A stretch of 64,000 nucleotides of DNA from Erpetoichthys calabaricus (Eukaryota > Chordata > Cladistia > Polypteriformes > Polypteridae): the NCBI RefSeq assembly GCF_900747795.2, contig NC_041395.2, forward strand, positions 164,377,191 to 164,441,190. Direction: 5' to 3'. Positions 11,701-26,700 of this stretch are shown here, in pieces. The notes under the pieces were generated by a model, which searched no databases, had not been told where the DNA came from, and saw nothing but the letters and a program-made list of their open reading frames with translations. The position numbers were made by a program, and so were the translations under genes. Numbering within the stretch: the first letter of the stretch is position 1; every line of letters starts with the position of its first letter.

Positions 11701-14700
11701 TATCATTTGACAATAAGAAAACTGGTCAAGGATCAAGTGTGAATAGGACTAAAGTAAAGGCAGACAATGAAGACAGTACTTACCCACTGCAAGGAGAAGG
11801 ATGCTGGCAACAAAACACCCAGCAGCCACACTCAAGTAATAAACTCCAACACGCATTTCGGCAGGCCAGAGTGGGAATAGCGTGGCAGCAATAACTGCAA
11901 TCACTAGGGTAAAAGAAAACATGGAACTTTGTAAATGCATTCCAAGATTTCCATCCCTTCATTGGTGTCTATGCTTCACTTCAGAAACAATATTTTAGGA
12001 CCAATTGGGTGGCTATCTTCCAGCTAACAACTTAACATTCACTAGAAAATAACTAAAATGAAAAAGGACAGTCACTGGGTTTTCTTTAACTTAATAACTA
12101 ATTACTAACTCATTTAAATTGTTTGTTGTGCAGACTTTTGCATATTTGCCCTTTACCAAACATAGCTTTCAAGGATGCTAACAATAAAATGTCAAGCACA
12201 CAAAGTGTTTGAAAAGGCGATACTGCCCTATGGAAATTCAAATTACTTCTTCCCTTGAAACATGTTTAACTCCCCTCAGGCTACATTACATACCATGTTG
12301 AGCAGATTTTGGTAAAACAGAGCAAATGTTGTTAATTGGAAATGAGCAAGAAAAGAAAATCAGTCCAAACAGACATTACTGGAATAAAACCGATGTAATC
12401 CAGTCATCTGTTTCTTTGACAGTTCTCACAAAATTAACAATCAGATACTTACCTAATATAAGGCCCATGGCAAATGTTTTAAAATGAACTGGGTCGTATA
12501 TCCAAACGTAAACCTGTTAAAAATGATAGCAAAGTTCTGGCTTATTGAATCTTGGATAAAAATGAAGCTCAATTACTGCATCTTCTAAAACATAGTTCAG
12601 CTGCTTGGAAAAAAAGATGGCATATGTAAGATTCAACTTGCCCGTAATGGCACTTTACAGTGGACACTATGGAGCATGGGCCACCACCAGAGAATAAAAG
12701 CATAAAAACCTACCGAAACAGCAAACGTTTTGATATAAGAAAAAAATGCCTTCTGTGTTTCCAATGCATGTTTGAGAGAAGAAAAGGTATCTGGAAAAAA
12801 AGTATGTTATCACATATTCCTGGCACTATTTTTCTTGTGGTAAGGATATGTTTTCTATTCGCTTGTGTGAGTTCTCACAAAACAAAACCAACAATGTGGC
12901 ATGAAAAGTTTACTGTGATTTGATCTTTTGAGAGGAAGCCACACTATGGGAAGGTGAAAGTTTATTGTGGAAGAAGACAAATGGAGAACTAGTGGGCAGA
13001 GTTAGTCTTCTTTTAAAATCTCATAGAATCTCATAATATTGTTCTTGTTTTGTTCAAAAATGACATGTATAAACTATTTTACAATGTGTGTGTAATCATA
13101 AGATGTGGATCAATACTTGACAACTTGGACATGTTTGGTAAAGTTTAAAGCTTTTATTTTCTGGTGGTGTCCAAAGCCCCATTAGCCTACTATACATTGC
13201 AAAGCAAATGTGAGGACAAGATATTGATAGAAAACACTTTAAAAAAAATATCTTTCCATCACTGTTGAAAGAAAAAACTTAACTTTAGAACACAATTTCA
13301 TGTGGCAAATGCATATATACTACGTTGTGAAAAATACCCATTAATATGAATATTCCACCACTACACTACCACTAGATGGCAGTAACTTATTTAGGCAACT
13401 TAATTTCCCTGACACTATTGAAAACGGATGAATGGATGGAGTTTTTCAAGAAATAACAACTGCTACCAGTTATTTTAAAAGTTGTGCAAGTGTCTCGTAA
13501 ATTGTTAACACGACAAACAGAAATGAAAAACCGGAAGAAATCCTTTGCAGTGTATACCTGAAGAGCCTTACTTACCCTTACTTAATACCCAAACTGAATG
13601 GGACAATGGAACAGTTTTCTGTTGATTATATTGGCTAAGAGGCTGCCACAGAAGTCTCTCCTCTTTTGATAACTGAATCTTCTTAATAAATCAGTTAAAA
13701 AAAAAAAAAGTCAAATCTCCACTGACCTCATTACCGTCAACAAAAACTTGATCCTCATGAGGTTCTAACTTGAATTTTTTTTTCACTTCCTTTTTCTTCT
13801 TAGGGGTTCCAGGACTTTCATCCTAAATGTCATGCACACAAAGTTAGTTTAATCACAGTTTTAAGTATGATGAGTGACTGGAGGACCATAACAAAGGAAC
13901 AGAAGGAAATTTTAACATACACTTTTCTCCTTTTTTGCTTCTACAATTTCACTTTCTTTTTTCTTATCTTTTTCCTTCTTACTCTTTTTATCTTCATCTT
14001 TTCCGATTTCACTTTTGATTTTCTCCTTTTCTTTTTTGAGTTCCTTTTCTGGTTTCTTTTTCATAACCTTAAGTGCTCGATGGAAAAACTGCTTTTTTAG
14101 AAGCCTGGAAATGAAAAAAAACAAGGGCAAGATAACAGTATTTTATAAAGACAGAACAATTAATAAAATAAATATTTAAGGGGCATTATAACCTGTGTGG
14201 TCAAAATCAAACAGCATATCCTAAACTGTGAAGTGTGAAGGATGGGTATTGGTAGTTGGCAATCATATCTTGCTTTGCTGTATCAGTATCTGGAGAATTT
14301 GTCATTAATGATAACATAAATTCAGTCTATCATCTAAAGAAGATAGACAGACGAATTGTCCATTAGCTAAATTATGCACAGTGGAAAGTGAACCATGAAA
14401 AAGATGATGACAGTTGCCACTACCCAATGATTAAAGAGAAGACTGAACAGGGGCTTACTCTGTACATAGTATACAAGTGTAAAATAACCAGATGTGAGCT
14501 GCACATTCAATCCCTAAAAAGTCACCATAAAGAGGAAAAGAATGGAATTCCATAGAGCTATTTCACAGAGGATAAATATTAATGACAAGAAATTCATGGC
14601 TGAATCTATTGTTATTCAAGGAAATGGTGCAGCCTGTTAGTAAATGAGGGCTCTGAACAAGAGTTTAATTACTGTTGTTTATAGTGTGGGTTGGCAATAT

Positions 14701-17700
14701 TCTATTTATTTTTTTATGGTCTTCTGGACTATATTCTTTCTAGAGGAACCCATGTGCTAACAAAAAGCAATAGAACAAAAAGCTGTATTTTATATATGAT
14801 TTTGCTACCTGTTACAGTAATCAACAACAGATTCCCTGGTGGTGAAAAGATCTTCTTCTCCCTTCTTAGCCTTTGCCCATTTTGAGTCGAGAAGGCAATC
14901 AACGGCTTTTGAGGCTGAAATTTAAAAAGTTTTGAAAATTTGTAAGAATTCTTTCTAACAAGCACTCAACTAAGATAAATGTAGCATATTTACACAGAAC
15001 ATAACTAACAAATGTTAAAAACTACAAAATATAAAAATGTTGCATCAACCAATACACTTATAATAACCTAATCAATTATTAACAAAAAAAAAAGATCAAA
15101 CTTCACAGGAACAAAGAAGATAAAAAAGTCATGTTATAGACAGATTCATTTGAGTTATACTTACAACATTTGGAAACAGAAATATGAGATACTGTATACA
15201 CAAAGAACAATGACCGTTTGCAACTACGACTTGCAGGGCTTAGCACCCTGTGAGAGCAGTGAATTCAAAGGCTTACTTCACAAAGAAGGGTTTCAGACAG
15301 CCAAAAATTTTATAAATTATCATGAAAAACGTATGAATACGAATCCATGAGTAGCCATACAATTCACACTTTAACTTGTTTGGACAGTAACAAAAACATC
15401 ATTAGTATTATTACAAATTTCAGGTGGTGTACAGAAAAAAGAGTTAGTGAATGCTTGAAAAATTGCTACAGCCAGCTCATTTGACCTGAACATAGCTGTA
15501 TAGTGAAAACTCTTGTGACACTGACCTAAACACTCCTTCTTTTAGGCACCTGATGTACTAAATAAATTAATGTCACTTGCCGATAGTCATTTTTTGTGCT
15601 TGGAGAAAACCACAGAACCTGCATTTCAGATACCATAAAAAGGCATTGTCAATAGAATTCAAGATTATCTTCTGCGTGAGAAGTCCATTATTAGGTCTGG
15701 GCTGAGTCAGGTAGGTATATATAGGTATACAGTCACGCACAGACTTTGGCTCCATTTGGTCAGATGCCAAACTGGCTATACGTTGGTCACAAAGTGTACA
15801 GATCATCACAAATGAGGCTCTGTGGGTCTGGTGTGGGTAATCATTAAGCATACTTTAGCTGCCTGTACGCAGTAGCACAAACTGATCTTCGAATCTTTAA
15901 GGCAGTGCAGGCCAAGTGCATAAGAATTAGCCAGGTGGAGCAGCACCAATCAAACTTTAAAGAGCCCTCCAAGAGTCAGAAAACACATAAGGCCCTATGA
16001 AACAATGATAATAATGACAGATTACTATTTATTGGCCATTTCTATGTTCTTTATACAAGAAAAAAGTGTGAACCATCTGCACAGGTCAAAAGCAAAAAAG
16101 ATGTGCCAGCTGCGTGAAGCTCAGTGCCTTGAAGATCTTACTCTGTGACTGCAATATGCAGCATCAGTGCAGAAAGGAAAAAAGCTCAGAGGCTTCTACC
16201 TCTGTAACTCCACCAGCACTTCAATACAGTGTATCATTCTATGGTTGCCAGAGCTGCCGCAAGCTCATTTTAAACAAAAGGCATATAGCCTTTGCACCCT
16301 GTAGTGGCTGGTTTTAGCAATTTCTAGAACACTACTATCCTATTGTTTTCCTATGGCCCTCAGCCCTAAGTACGAATGGCCTCAATTCATTCAGCCGTAT
16401 ATCAAAGCTCCGTGGAAATAGCAGTGTAGTGCCTCTGGGTCCAGACTTGAAAGAGATACACTCCTCAGGTACTTAAGAGACTACCTGAAAAAGCCAACAT
16501 AAAAGCAGCTCCATGATCGCTGTTTTGCAGACACAACACTTAGAGAGCACTTTAGCAGCCAGGTGACGTGTCAGGTGTCCATCGGTCTGGGTACATGTTC
16601 GCCAGCAACTCTCACAGAGCTAAGGGCCAGTGGGCATGCAAGTTGCCTCTGACCTTGGGTTAATGGAGTGAGGCAGAGGGGACAGCCTATATGAGTAGGC
16701 AAAGGCACAAAGCACAAATGCATCTAAAGTGCTCACCAAGTGCTGTGTCTACAAATGGCAATTGCTGGACAGTTTTTTTTTTTTTTTTTTTGCTACCTCC
16801 CCCCCCCGTCCCGCCCCTTCGGACAGTTTAGCACAGTGTTTCCCAAACTCGGTCCTGGGGACCCCCTGTGGCTGCAGCTCTTTGCTCCAACCGGATTCCT
16901 AATCAATAACAACACCTGATAGCACTGATCTCATTTAATTAGCTGGTATTTTTTTCTTTTATTTGACATTCAGAAAAGCACAGCAGCATGATTTTTACAC
17001 ATATAAGACAATTAGAAATATTTCTGCTTTTGCTATAGATTTAAATGCTTAACTCTCTTTTGTTGATATCATTATACTTTGCACCTTTCTCTGTGCAGTT
17101 TTTCCCCCTTCGTTGTACCTTAATTATGACAATTTAAAACAAGTAGATCAGACACCCAGGCAAACAACACTGAATAATCAAAGGCTGAAACTACTTTAGA
17201 GTCAGACCCACTAATTAGTAAATAATGGATTAATTAAACAATTAGAACACCTAGAAAAGTAGAATGCAAATCAAGATGAAAATACTGTTAAAAAGAAAAA
17301 AAATACATTATTCCCATATAACTGCTTGTTACATTTTAATATATATATTTTTTTTTTAGCAAACTTAGTTTTCTAATTTCTATATTGTTCCCTAAACACA
17401 GAACTTGGGAAATATCAGTTCACTTAATTAGCTCAGGAGTTCAATTAAAACCAGAAGCTGGTTGGAACAAAAACCTGCAGCCACAGGGGTTCCCCCAGGA
17501 CCGAGTTTGGGAAACACTAGTTTAGCACATCTAAGAGATTTCATGCTTTTTTAGTTAGTAGAATCTTGGTGTGCCACCACAGAAAAAAGGTTGTAAAACA
17601 CTGTTCTACCTACACCTTTGCTCCTGGCATGCTAAATAAGATCTTGGTAGCTCCTATCTCACTTAAAAACTGACACTGTGCATTTCTTGGATGGTTATGT

Positions 17701-20700
17701 TGCATTCTTTCCATAAATTAGCGAAGACACTGCAAAATGGAATAATGGGTATGGATAATCATTGCACTTCTATTTCATAGAATTTTGTCATTATATTAGA
17801 GCAGTCTGCACTGTAAGCTACCTGGAAGACCAGCAAGTTAAACAGAGATGCTAGAGTAGGGGTACTGAATTAAAACTTAGAGGTCTGACCAACAAAATTC
17901 TCTCTTATCAAAAATCTGAACCTCACATTTGTGCCGCAATTCAGATCCCTATTTTTGCAGTCACTGAATGTCTATTTAATAATAATAATAATAATAACCA
18001 CAGCATTTCAACAATATTTATTTTCAACTTATAGTAAGGACTTTAAACATGTGGACACTTTGAATTTATTTGGCCTTGTATTTGTATGGAATAAAAATAA
18101 CCATGTTTAACATAACAAATAAAACAAATAAACAGCTCTATTTAATAAAAAAATAAAAGTAGGCCTATGACATTGACATTTTAAGTAAAAGAAAACAGAA
18201 CCATCTGAATAAAACTAAAAAGTGCACTACTTTACAATGGTCCAATCAGAAAATGTTTTTTTAATGTTGCCCCAAAATCCACACTACTTTAATTTAACAT
18301 TCATTTGCATGGTGCTGCGCTGAAAACGAATGTGAGCAGACTATTACATAATTTTACATGCCCTCACTTTGGAATACCGTAGATGTGTTTGCGCAAATGA
18401 TCCACGTTATCTCTCATAGTGGCGCTTCACATTCCTATTTTTTACTAAAGCCAAGGTTTCAGAACACATGAGACAAACTAGTTTTGAACTACCCACAGGA
18501 AGAATGAACATATATTGGTTTGTCCATTCATCTGTGAAAGTTCAGTTTTCTCTGTCTACTTTCCTTTTTTTTTTTTTTTGAACAAACCATGCTCCCTGTC
18601 GCTCTTTTGTTTGAATGTTGTCAGTCATTCTCATTTATTTATACTCATACACACTAGCAATCAGAAGTTTTAGAACACCTCAGTTTTTACAGTATTTCTT
18701 CAAATTTAAAGAGTTGAAATGCAAAGAATGACCTAAAATGGAGGAAAGGAAGCAGTACACTGCCAGAGGTTTAAATTTAAAGTTTAGGTTAGCAAAAACT
18801 GATAAGAGTACATTTCAAAATATTATAAATAGGCCTTCTTTAGGGAGCAGCTAACAGCTTACAAACCAAAGATATTCTACAGCAATTCAATTAAATTAAG
18901 CCTTGGAAGTTGAAGAAACCAGTGTCTTTTTCACCGGTGTCTCAACTTCTCTTGATTACGTAAAACCCCCTGTCTCTCTTGAAGCAGAGCTGGAACAGAC
19001 TGTGTTACTACGCCCTCTGAAGTACTACTTTTAACTAACCAGTGCTGCATTTTCAGGTGTGTTCAATAGAAATATCAATGTAAGTATGCATTATTGTACA
19101 CAGAAACCATTAAGATTTCTCCAAGTGCATACAGATCAGGATATAAAAAAGTAACTTTTTCAGTTTGGCGACACTTTGTATGGTGGCATTTGATGTGGAA
19201 GCAACACTGTATAAACATGTCAAATATCCTTTTATGTTTCAAAACAAAGTTGAATATTTACATTTTTAACAGCAAAATATAATCCAATTCAGGATCATGG
19301 TCAGGTGAAATCTATCCCAACATCATCAAGGCAAGAGTCAGCCCTGGACTGAGCACCAGTCCACCACAGGGTACACTCATACACTCAATGATCATATGTC
19401 AATATTGAGCCTTTGTGTTATCAGTCATATATAATCATTTTCCAATGTGTTTCTTCTTATTAAACATTTTTAAGATGCTTGCAGATGTACGAAAGACAGA
19501 AATTTACCACAGTGATAAATCATTCACTAAAATTATGGGGAAAAGCCAAATTGTTTTATCAGGAATCTCTTGATCCGTCCTTTATGGCTACTTTTAAGAA
19601 CAATTAGCAGAAAAGACTTTTAGTGAGATCTGTTTATCAACAAAACTATGATTGTTTACTAAATTAAGTTTCTTGGAATTCAATACCAATAATTTTAATT
19701 TTGAGTAGTGATGACATAGTAATAGTATTAGCCTATTTAAGGTAAAATACAACTTCAAGTAAAAGTGATACTTGTTCTAAAATGATAGTTCTAAAGTTAA
19801 TACAATAATCTCGTTGCCCACTATTTTTGCATAATAAGTCATACAAACAAGTAGGCCATATTCTTTATCAGTCACTCAAATATATAAAAAAAATAAAATA
19901 AAATTTTTAATTTGTGCCAATATTCTGCATTACACATTATTTAAAAGTACAACAAATGACAAATTCATTTTCTGAATAATTTGTCAATTGCTAAAAAACC
20001 AAATTCCCTGTAACAAAATCATCCATGAAGTGCATTAATGTCTCACCAATGAAGTAATCCACCCTGTGGCCCATCATGTTTGTGGACTTAGTAGGACAGT
20101 TAAAACGAAGATATTTTGCCACAGCCTTCTCCTCCTTGGTTGGTTCACCAACCTCCTGCAGTAAGACATAAAATATAAGCATTAGATTTCTTTAACACCA
20201 TCTTTGAAAAGCAAGACTTGGTAAATTTTGGCAACATAGTTAAAAGGTTTAGGTTACTTTCTCATGTAATACTGTTTACGTATTACGGTTAGGCAGGCTG
20301 TACAAAACAATAAGGCTGTGTAACTGTTAGCAAGTCACTTAATCTGTCTCTACTCCAGAAGTAAAAACAAATGCAAATCAATGTGAAATGTCCTGTGCCA
20401 TTTCACCTATTCTAGTAGTACCATACAACTTATTTGATATACTGTTTAATACAAGCTTCCATTAATTTCCAAAACCCATTTAATCAAGTTCAAGGTATCA
20501 GGGAGACTGAACCTATCCTGTGAGCTGGAACCAACCACTAAGGTGCCAGTCTACTACATGAAACACTCATATACATACTAATCTCCACTTAAATTCACTT
20601 AGATTTGGGTGAGAAATGGGAACACATAGAAAAAAAAATTGATCACAGTTTTTCCTTCTTTGTTGTCCCCTAGAGCTAGAAATTCAACAACAGCAACAAG

Positions 20701-23700
20701 ATACTTGTTCTTGTACTTTCTGGCTTCAATGTTGACTTAGTTGTGAAGTATGACACACACACTCCATTAACCACAAAAGTCGGAAACCTGTAATTCACAA
20801 AGGAACCTGTAAGTACAAAAGAGCTAATCGTTGATCACTGTAGAACACTGCCTTTTGGTTCAGGGAGAAAACATTCTGATAACTCCTTATATATCTAATG
20901 AGACAAAAGAAGACATCTGAAAAAGTCCCTGAAGCACTCCATCCAGACATTGCAAGAAGTTCACTAATGATTCCCATACTTCCCTGGCACAGCTGTAAAA
21001 TTTTGCAACAGCTTTTTTCTGTCCATTATTCATTTTTTTTTTTTTTTTTTAGTAAAAGTGACTGACTGCACATGCATACCAGCATAGGCAATATTTAACT
21101 ATCATTGTGAGGTAACGAACTAAACAGAAAAGCAAATAAGCTCATTCAATAAAAGGAACCGCTTAGGCAATCTAAGTGTAAAACAAATCTCAAAAAGTAA
21201 AAATGAAAACAAAAAAACAAGCACACCATGGCCTGTGACCTGTATTCTAGGCTGCAAATTATTCTCACACATCTATTTTGTTGTTCTGTGTATTTTTTCT
21301 TTATTGTTTTACTGTTATTGTTATTATTAGGCCTGCTGATTAACTGCCATTAACCAGTGCGATTAATGTGTTAAAATTTACTATTACATTTTTTTTTTTT
21401 TTTTTTTTTACACAGCCCCTAAATGCTCTAATCTAATCCAGTTAATTTCACTGTGCTTCACATGTTGTTATTGAAGCAGAGAAAAATTAATGAATTAATT
21501 ATCTATTAATAATAGTAGCTGTTCTCCTTGTTACCGTCTGGCAGACGATACAGGAGTCTGGCTGCTCGGACTACAAGACTTAAGAACAGTTTTTACCAAC
21601 AGGCCATTCGACTCCTCAACAGCAACACCTGAACACTTACATTACACCTACATTGCACTACTCACACACAAACTGTACTTGCACACACTCTGAATACTGA
21701 CTGGAACATGCATCTGTACTTATAAAACATTATCTGTGCAATAACTGTCATTTGTACTTGCTGCTCATTTAACTCATATTGCTCTGTAACTTCTTTTAAA
21801 ACGTACACATTTTATTTTATATGGCTAGTCTATTTTTAACTTATAATTTTTTTTTTTTATTATTTTTTAGCTTTATTGGATCTAGGCTGAGTGACTTGTT
21901 TTTCTCGTCATACACATTTCATTGTATGTTGACCCTGTGTTAACCTATATATGACAAATAAACCTAAACCAAACCAAACCAAGGTCATTGCTACAAAGAA
22001 ATTCCAGTCCATCTTGTTCAACAAAACATGCTCACATCTATAATACTCTCACTGGCTACATGAACTACATCTGCATCTCACACCTTTAACTCACCCCATA
22101 CTGAATTCTGGCAGTGCTTTTATAACCTTGTCCCTCTATCAGCTAGGAAAGGTCCAGTCACCCATTCCTCTGTCACATATGCACACACTCCTATATACAA
22201 GCAAGCTAACCTCTCACTCATGCATGCATGCACACTCACGAGACAGCAGCAGTGTGCACCCATGAACATCTCCAGTATCTCCCTTCCCACACTCAATGAA
22301 GCGCATTTTTTAATCTCCAGTTGACAATCTTCAATAAAACCACAAATGTGCACCTTCTAAAACTTTACTAGTTTCCCTTCTTGCCACTTTCAACCTAGCG
22401 CCAGCAAGCGACTCTAAAGTAAGTGGATAGGTGGTGGACAACAGTTCCACCCGAGGGCCATTCAAAGAGAGACCACCTCAATGCCAACAATCCCCTCCAA
22501 GAACACTCTCTCCCTCTGCAAACAGTGACAAAACCTACTGTTATGCTTTACTTGGAACTCTCTTTGATAGAAGGGAAGTTAATTTCATTGGTTTGACCAA
22601 ATTCCTGGCAAATGTGTAAAGCGAAAAACTTGGTGGATGACATTTTACATATTATCGCTAAATTGGACTGACTTGTCGGAAGGTGATTTTTATACAAGTG
22701 ATCAAAAACGAATGTGAGGTACCAGCATTAGCTGATTGGTCCTCAGCTAATCGATGTGCTGAATAGGTTAGTGTAGGTGACACGCATAGAGAAATGTTTG
22801 CCTGAGAGGACTACCACTTACAATGACGAGAGGTACAAACAACCACTTCTGTCACTGATCTATCTCCTGGAGGGTGTTCTTGGTTTGGCTAAATTCTTGA
22901 CAGAATTCTGCAATCATCCAGCACAGTTGTTTTCCCTGGTTTTTCCAACCTTCTGGTGCTGCTTCTTTTTTAAAATGTACGAGATGGTTGATTTGACCAC
23001 TCCTCATGTGTCTTATCTCGCTAAAGGTTTTGTTTTCTCAGCCTAATGGAATCTTTTTACTTGCATGGACAGCTCTTTGGACCTCACATTGATAGTTCAT
23101 AGTGACAGCTTCCAAATGCAAATTCCACATTTGGAACCATTTTCAGACTTTTTACCTGTTTAATAGTTATAGTGAAACAATGAAAGAACTGCTCCCACCT
23201 GACTATGGAACAGCTTGTCAGTCAAATGTCCATATATAGTGGAACTTCGGGTCACGAATGTTTCAGACCACGTACAAATCGGGTTACGACCAAAAAGTTC
23301 GCCAAACTTTTGCATCTGTTCACGACCACACACTCGGGTGACGAACAAGCCAGTTTCCTTTCCGGTTCGTATGCGCCTATGATTTCCGCACATGTTCAGT
23401 CTCTACCTGTGCATTTCCTGTGCAGCGAGCGAGAGAGCCCAAGCAGAAAAAGTAAGTAAACATTTAGTTTACTATTACACTGTGCATTCTATGGTATAAT
23501 TAACTATTTTTGTGCTTAAAAATTCTTAAAAAAAAAATATATACAGTGGTGTGAAAAACTATTTGCCCCCTTCCTGATTTCTTATTCTTTTGCATGTTTG
23601 TCACACAAAATGTTTCTGATCATCAAACACATTTAACCATTAGTCAAATATAACACAAGTAAACACAAAATGCAGTTTTTAAATGATGGTGTTTATTATT

Positions 23701-26700
23701 TAGGGAGAAAAAAAATCCAAACCTACATGGCCCTGTGTGAAAAAGTAATTGCCCCCTTGTTAAAAAATAACCTAACTGTGGTGTATCACACCTGAGTTCA
23801 ATTTCCGTAGCCACCCCCAGGCCTGATTACTGCCACACCTGTTTCAATCAAGAAATCACTTAAATAGGAGCTGCCTGACACAGAGAAGTAGACCAAAAGC
23901 ACCTCAAAAGCTAGACATCATGCCAAGATCCAAAGAAATTCAGGAACAAATGAGAACAGAAGTAATTGAGATCTATCAGTCTGGTAAAGGTTATAAAGCC
24001 ATTTCTAAAGCTTTGGGACTCCAGCGAACCACAGTGAGAGCCATTATCCACAAATGGCAAAAACATGGAACAGTGGTGAACCTTCCCAGGAGTGGCCGGC
24101 CGACCAAAATTACCCCAAGAGCGCAGAGACGACTCATCAGAGAGGTCACAAAAGACCCCAGGACAACGTCTAAAGAACTGCAGGCCTCACTTGCCTCAAT
24201 TAAGGTCAGTGTTCACGACTCCACCATAAGAAAGAGACTGGGCAAAAACGGCCTGCATGGCAGATTTCCAAGACGCAAACCACTGTTAAGCAAAAAGAAC
24301 ATTAGGGCTCGTCTCAATTTTGCTAAGAAACATCTCAATGATTGCCAAGACTTTTGGGAAAATACCTTGTGGACTGATGAGTCAAAAGTTGAACTTTTTG
24401 GAAGGCAAATGTCCCGTTACATCTGGCTTAAAAGGAACACAGCATTTCAGAAAAAGAACATCATACCAACAGTAAAATATGGTGGTGGTAGTGTGATGGT
24501 CTGGGGTTGTTTTGCTGCTTCAGGACCTGGAAGGCTTGCTGTGATAGATGGAACCATGAATTCTACTGTCTACCAAAAAATCCTGAAGGAGAATGTCCGG
24601 CCATCTGTTCGTCAACTCAAGCTGAAGCGATCTTGGGTGCTGCAACAGGACAATGACCCAAAACACACCAGCAAATCCACCTCTGAATGGCTGAAGAAAA
24701 ACAAAATGAAGACTTTGGAGTGGCCTAGTCAAAGTCCTGACCTGAATCCAATTGAGATGCTATGGCATGACCTTAAAAAGGCGGTTCATGCTAGAAAACC
24801 CTCAAATAAAGCTGAATTACAACAATTTTGCAAAGATGAGTGGGCCAAAATTCCTCCAGAGCGCTGTAAAAGACTCATTGCAAGTTATCGCAAACACTTG
24901 ATTGCAGTTATTGCTGCTAAGGGTGGCCCAACCAGTTATTAGGTTCAGGGGGCAATTACTTTTTCACACAGGGCCATGTAGGTTTGGATTTTTTTTTCTC
25001 CCTAAATAATAAAAAACACCATTTACAAACTGCATTTTGTGTTTACTTGTGTTATATTTGACTAATGGTTAAATGTGTTTGATGATCAGAAACATTTTGT
25101 GTGACAAACATGCAAAAGAATAAGAAATCAGGAAGGGGGCAAATAGTTTTTCACACCACTGTATTTACATCCAGCACGTACGGTCCGGAAAGGATTAATT
25201 GTATTTACATACAATCCTATGGGGGAAATTACTTTGGGTCACAACCAAATCGGATTGCGACCAGAGTTTTGAAACGAATTACGGTCACTGTACTTGTGAA
25301 TCCCTGGAAATCTGGGGTTGAATTTTTTCACTGTCCAAATATTTATGGATCTGAATCTATAACAAGAATTAGGGGATTATTGGTTTAGGAGGGTGTATAA
25401 AATAAATTATATGGCTATCCAGAACTGATTTATCTTAACATTTGCATGTAAAAAAATATTTGACAATTTCTCTCCTGGAACTGAAAAATAAATGCTGTGC
25501 AAAATCAATTCTAAGAAAAAAATTCAAACATTATTATATAATTGCCACACAAGTTACTGAATACCAAGTAATTCAGGATATTCCATGAATATAGACTCTT
25601 TTGTAACAATACACTTTTCACATCAGGTTTATCAGAAAATCATTTTGTATGGATTGTGGCATTTGCTGTTGTGAGATTTATGTTGACATTGGTATATAGA
25701 GAAGACACTAATTATTACTCTCCAACTATTAATGGACAAAGAAAATTCATCTAAATTTCAAATATCACAAGCATCTGATATTTTAATTTTCCAAAAACTC
25801 TCCCTCCTTTTTTAGATTTATCACAACTTTATGAATACCATTGTAAAACAAATCAAACAAGTCAATTTAAGATTATTAATTTTGTTACAGAATTCCTGTA
25901 AAAGTCTTTTTCCTGATTTTTTTTCAAGCTACTGTGGTCTACTTGCGTTAGGTGCATTTTAGTTGTTATGCTAATAGTCATTAATCTGGCTTCAAAAACC
26001 AAACAAGAAACAGAAACTTAGGGTTAGATGATTCATTTTCAGCGCATATGTACTGTATATGCCACTTTAGTAGCAGTAGTAAATAGTATTACTAGAAGTA
26101 GTGGTGGTACAGCAAGTAACCGCAATTTCGTACTTCCATTAACATATTACATGTTTTATCACTTTAAAGATTTATCCCTCATGCTTCAAAGCATTACAAA
26201 TGGAGCAACAGAAATTTCTGGCCAATATGAATGTAACTGAATACATGTTTTTGTAATTAACTTATCACCACTGTAGATGAATGTGTGCACAAGTGGCATT
26301 CCTTCAGGGGTGTATACGTTCTCAAAGCAAGGACAGACACTGGCTTACAACAATGCTGTACTTGATAAGCCTGTTAAAAAAAGAATGGGGGAGTTGGATG
26401 GACAACTTTGGCCATTTTAATAACAATCAAATGAGGAATGTAAAGCCTTCATTCCTTTATTGGACCTATGCATAGCACTTTATTAAATGGCTCATAATGT
26501 CATCATCATTTCAACTGACTATAAAATGTGTAACACTACAAAGTAGGACAATTGTCACTGTCAACTGGTCACATTATCATACTCTTAAAGCATGTATGAA
26601 TCACATACTTTTATTTTTCAACTAATTCCATAATGGGATAAAATTAGCAACAGTGAAAGATCTTTCTTCCCTGACAGTGCAGCAGGATTTTTTCTGCATT

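Larger units (their letters stand above)
8742..11783 (-). other. SEC62 intron 7 (3.0 kb)
   Basis: It lies between exons 7 and 8 and contains a SINE (about 9690-9985) and a composite Tc1 relic (about 10290-11083). The rest is AT-rich with no further recognisable feature. Confidence 0.9.
14915..20046 (-). other. SEC62 intron 2 (5.1 kb)
   Basis: It holds a hAT-type MITE (16834-17519), a probable Tc1 relic (18655-19075) and a SINE relic (19265-19405). The remainder is AT-rich; poly(T) runs at 16770-16790 and 18564-18580 are likely retroelement tails or slippage tracts. Confidence 0.85.
23237..25290. mobile_element. Pogo/Tigger-like MITE, interrupted by a Tc1 transposon
   Basis: The left end TAGTGGAACTTCGGGTCACG follows TA (23235-23236). 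The right part (GTACGGTCCGGAAAGGATTA ... ACGGTCACTG) precedes TA (25291-25292). Without the inner 1618 bp Tc1 it would be about 435 bp and aligns with the full copy at 31632-32306, with the right terminus shortened by a deletion. It has no coding content. Confidence 0.8.
22860..25355 (-). mobile_element. Old Tc1-like relic, split by a nested insertion
   Basis: On the minus strand a decayed transposase N-terminus starts at 23089 (MRSKELSMQVK...) and continues with VVKST-like helix-turn-helix remains down to about 22862. Its terminal region runs to 23236 and resumes after the nested pogo-like insert at 25291-25355, where TGTCCAAATATTTATGGATC is the terminal motif of this family. Several stops and shifts are present. 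It is the outermost and oldest layer of a three-element nest. Confidence 0.7.
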
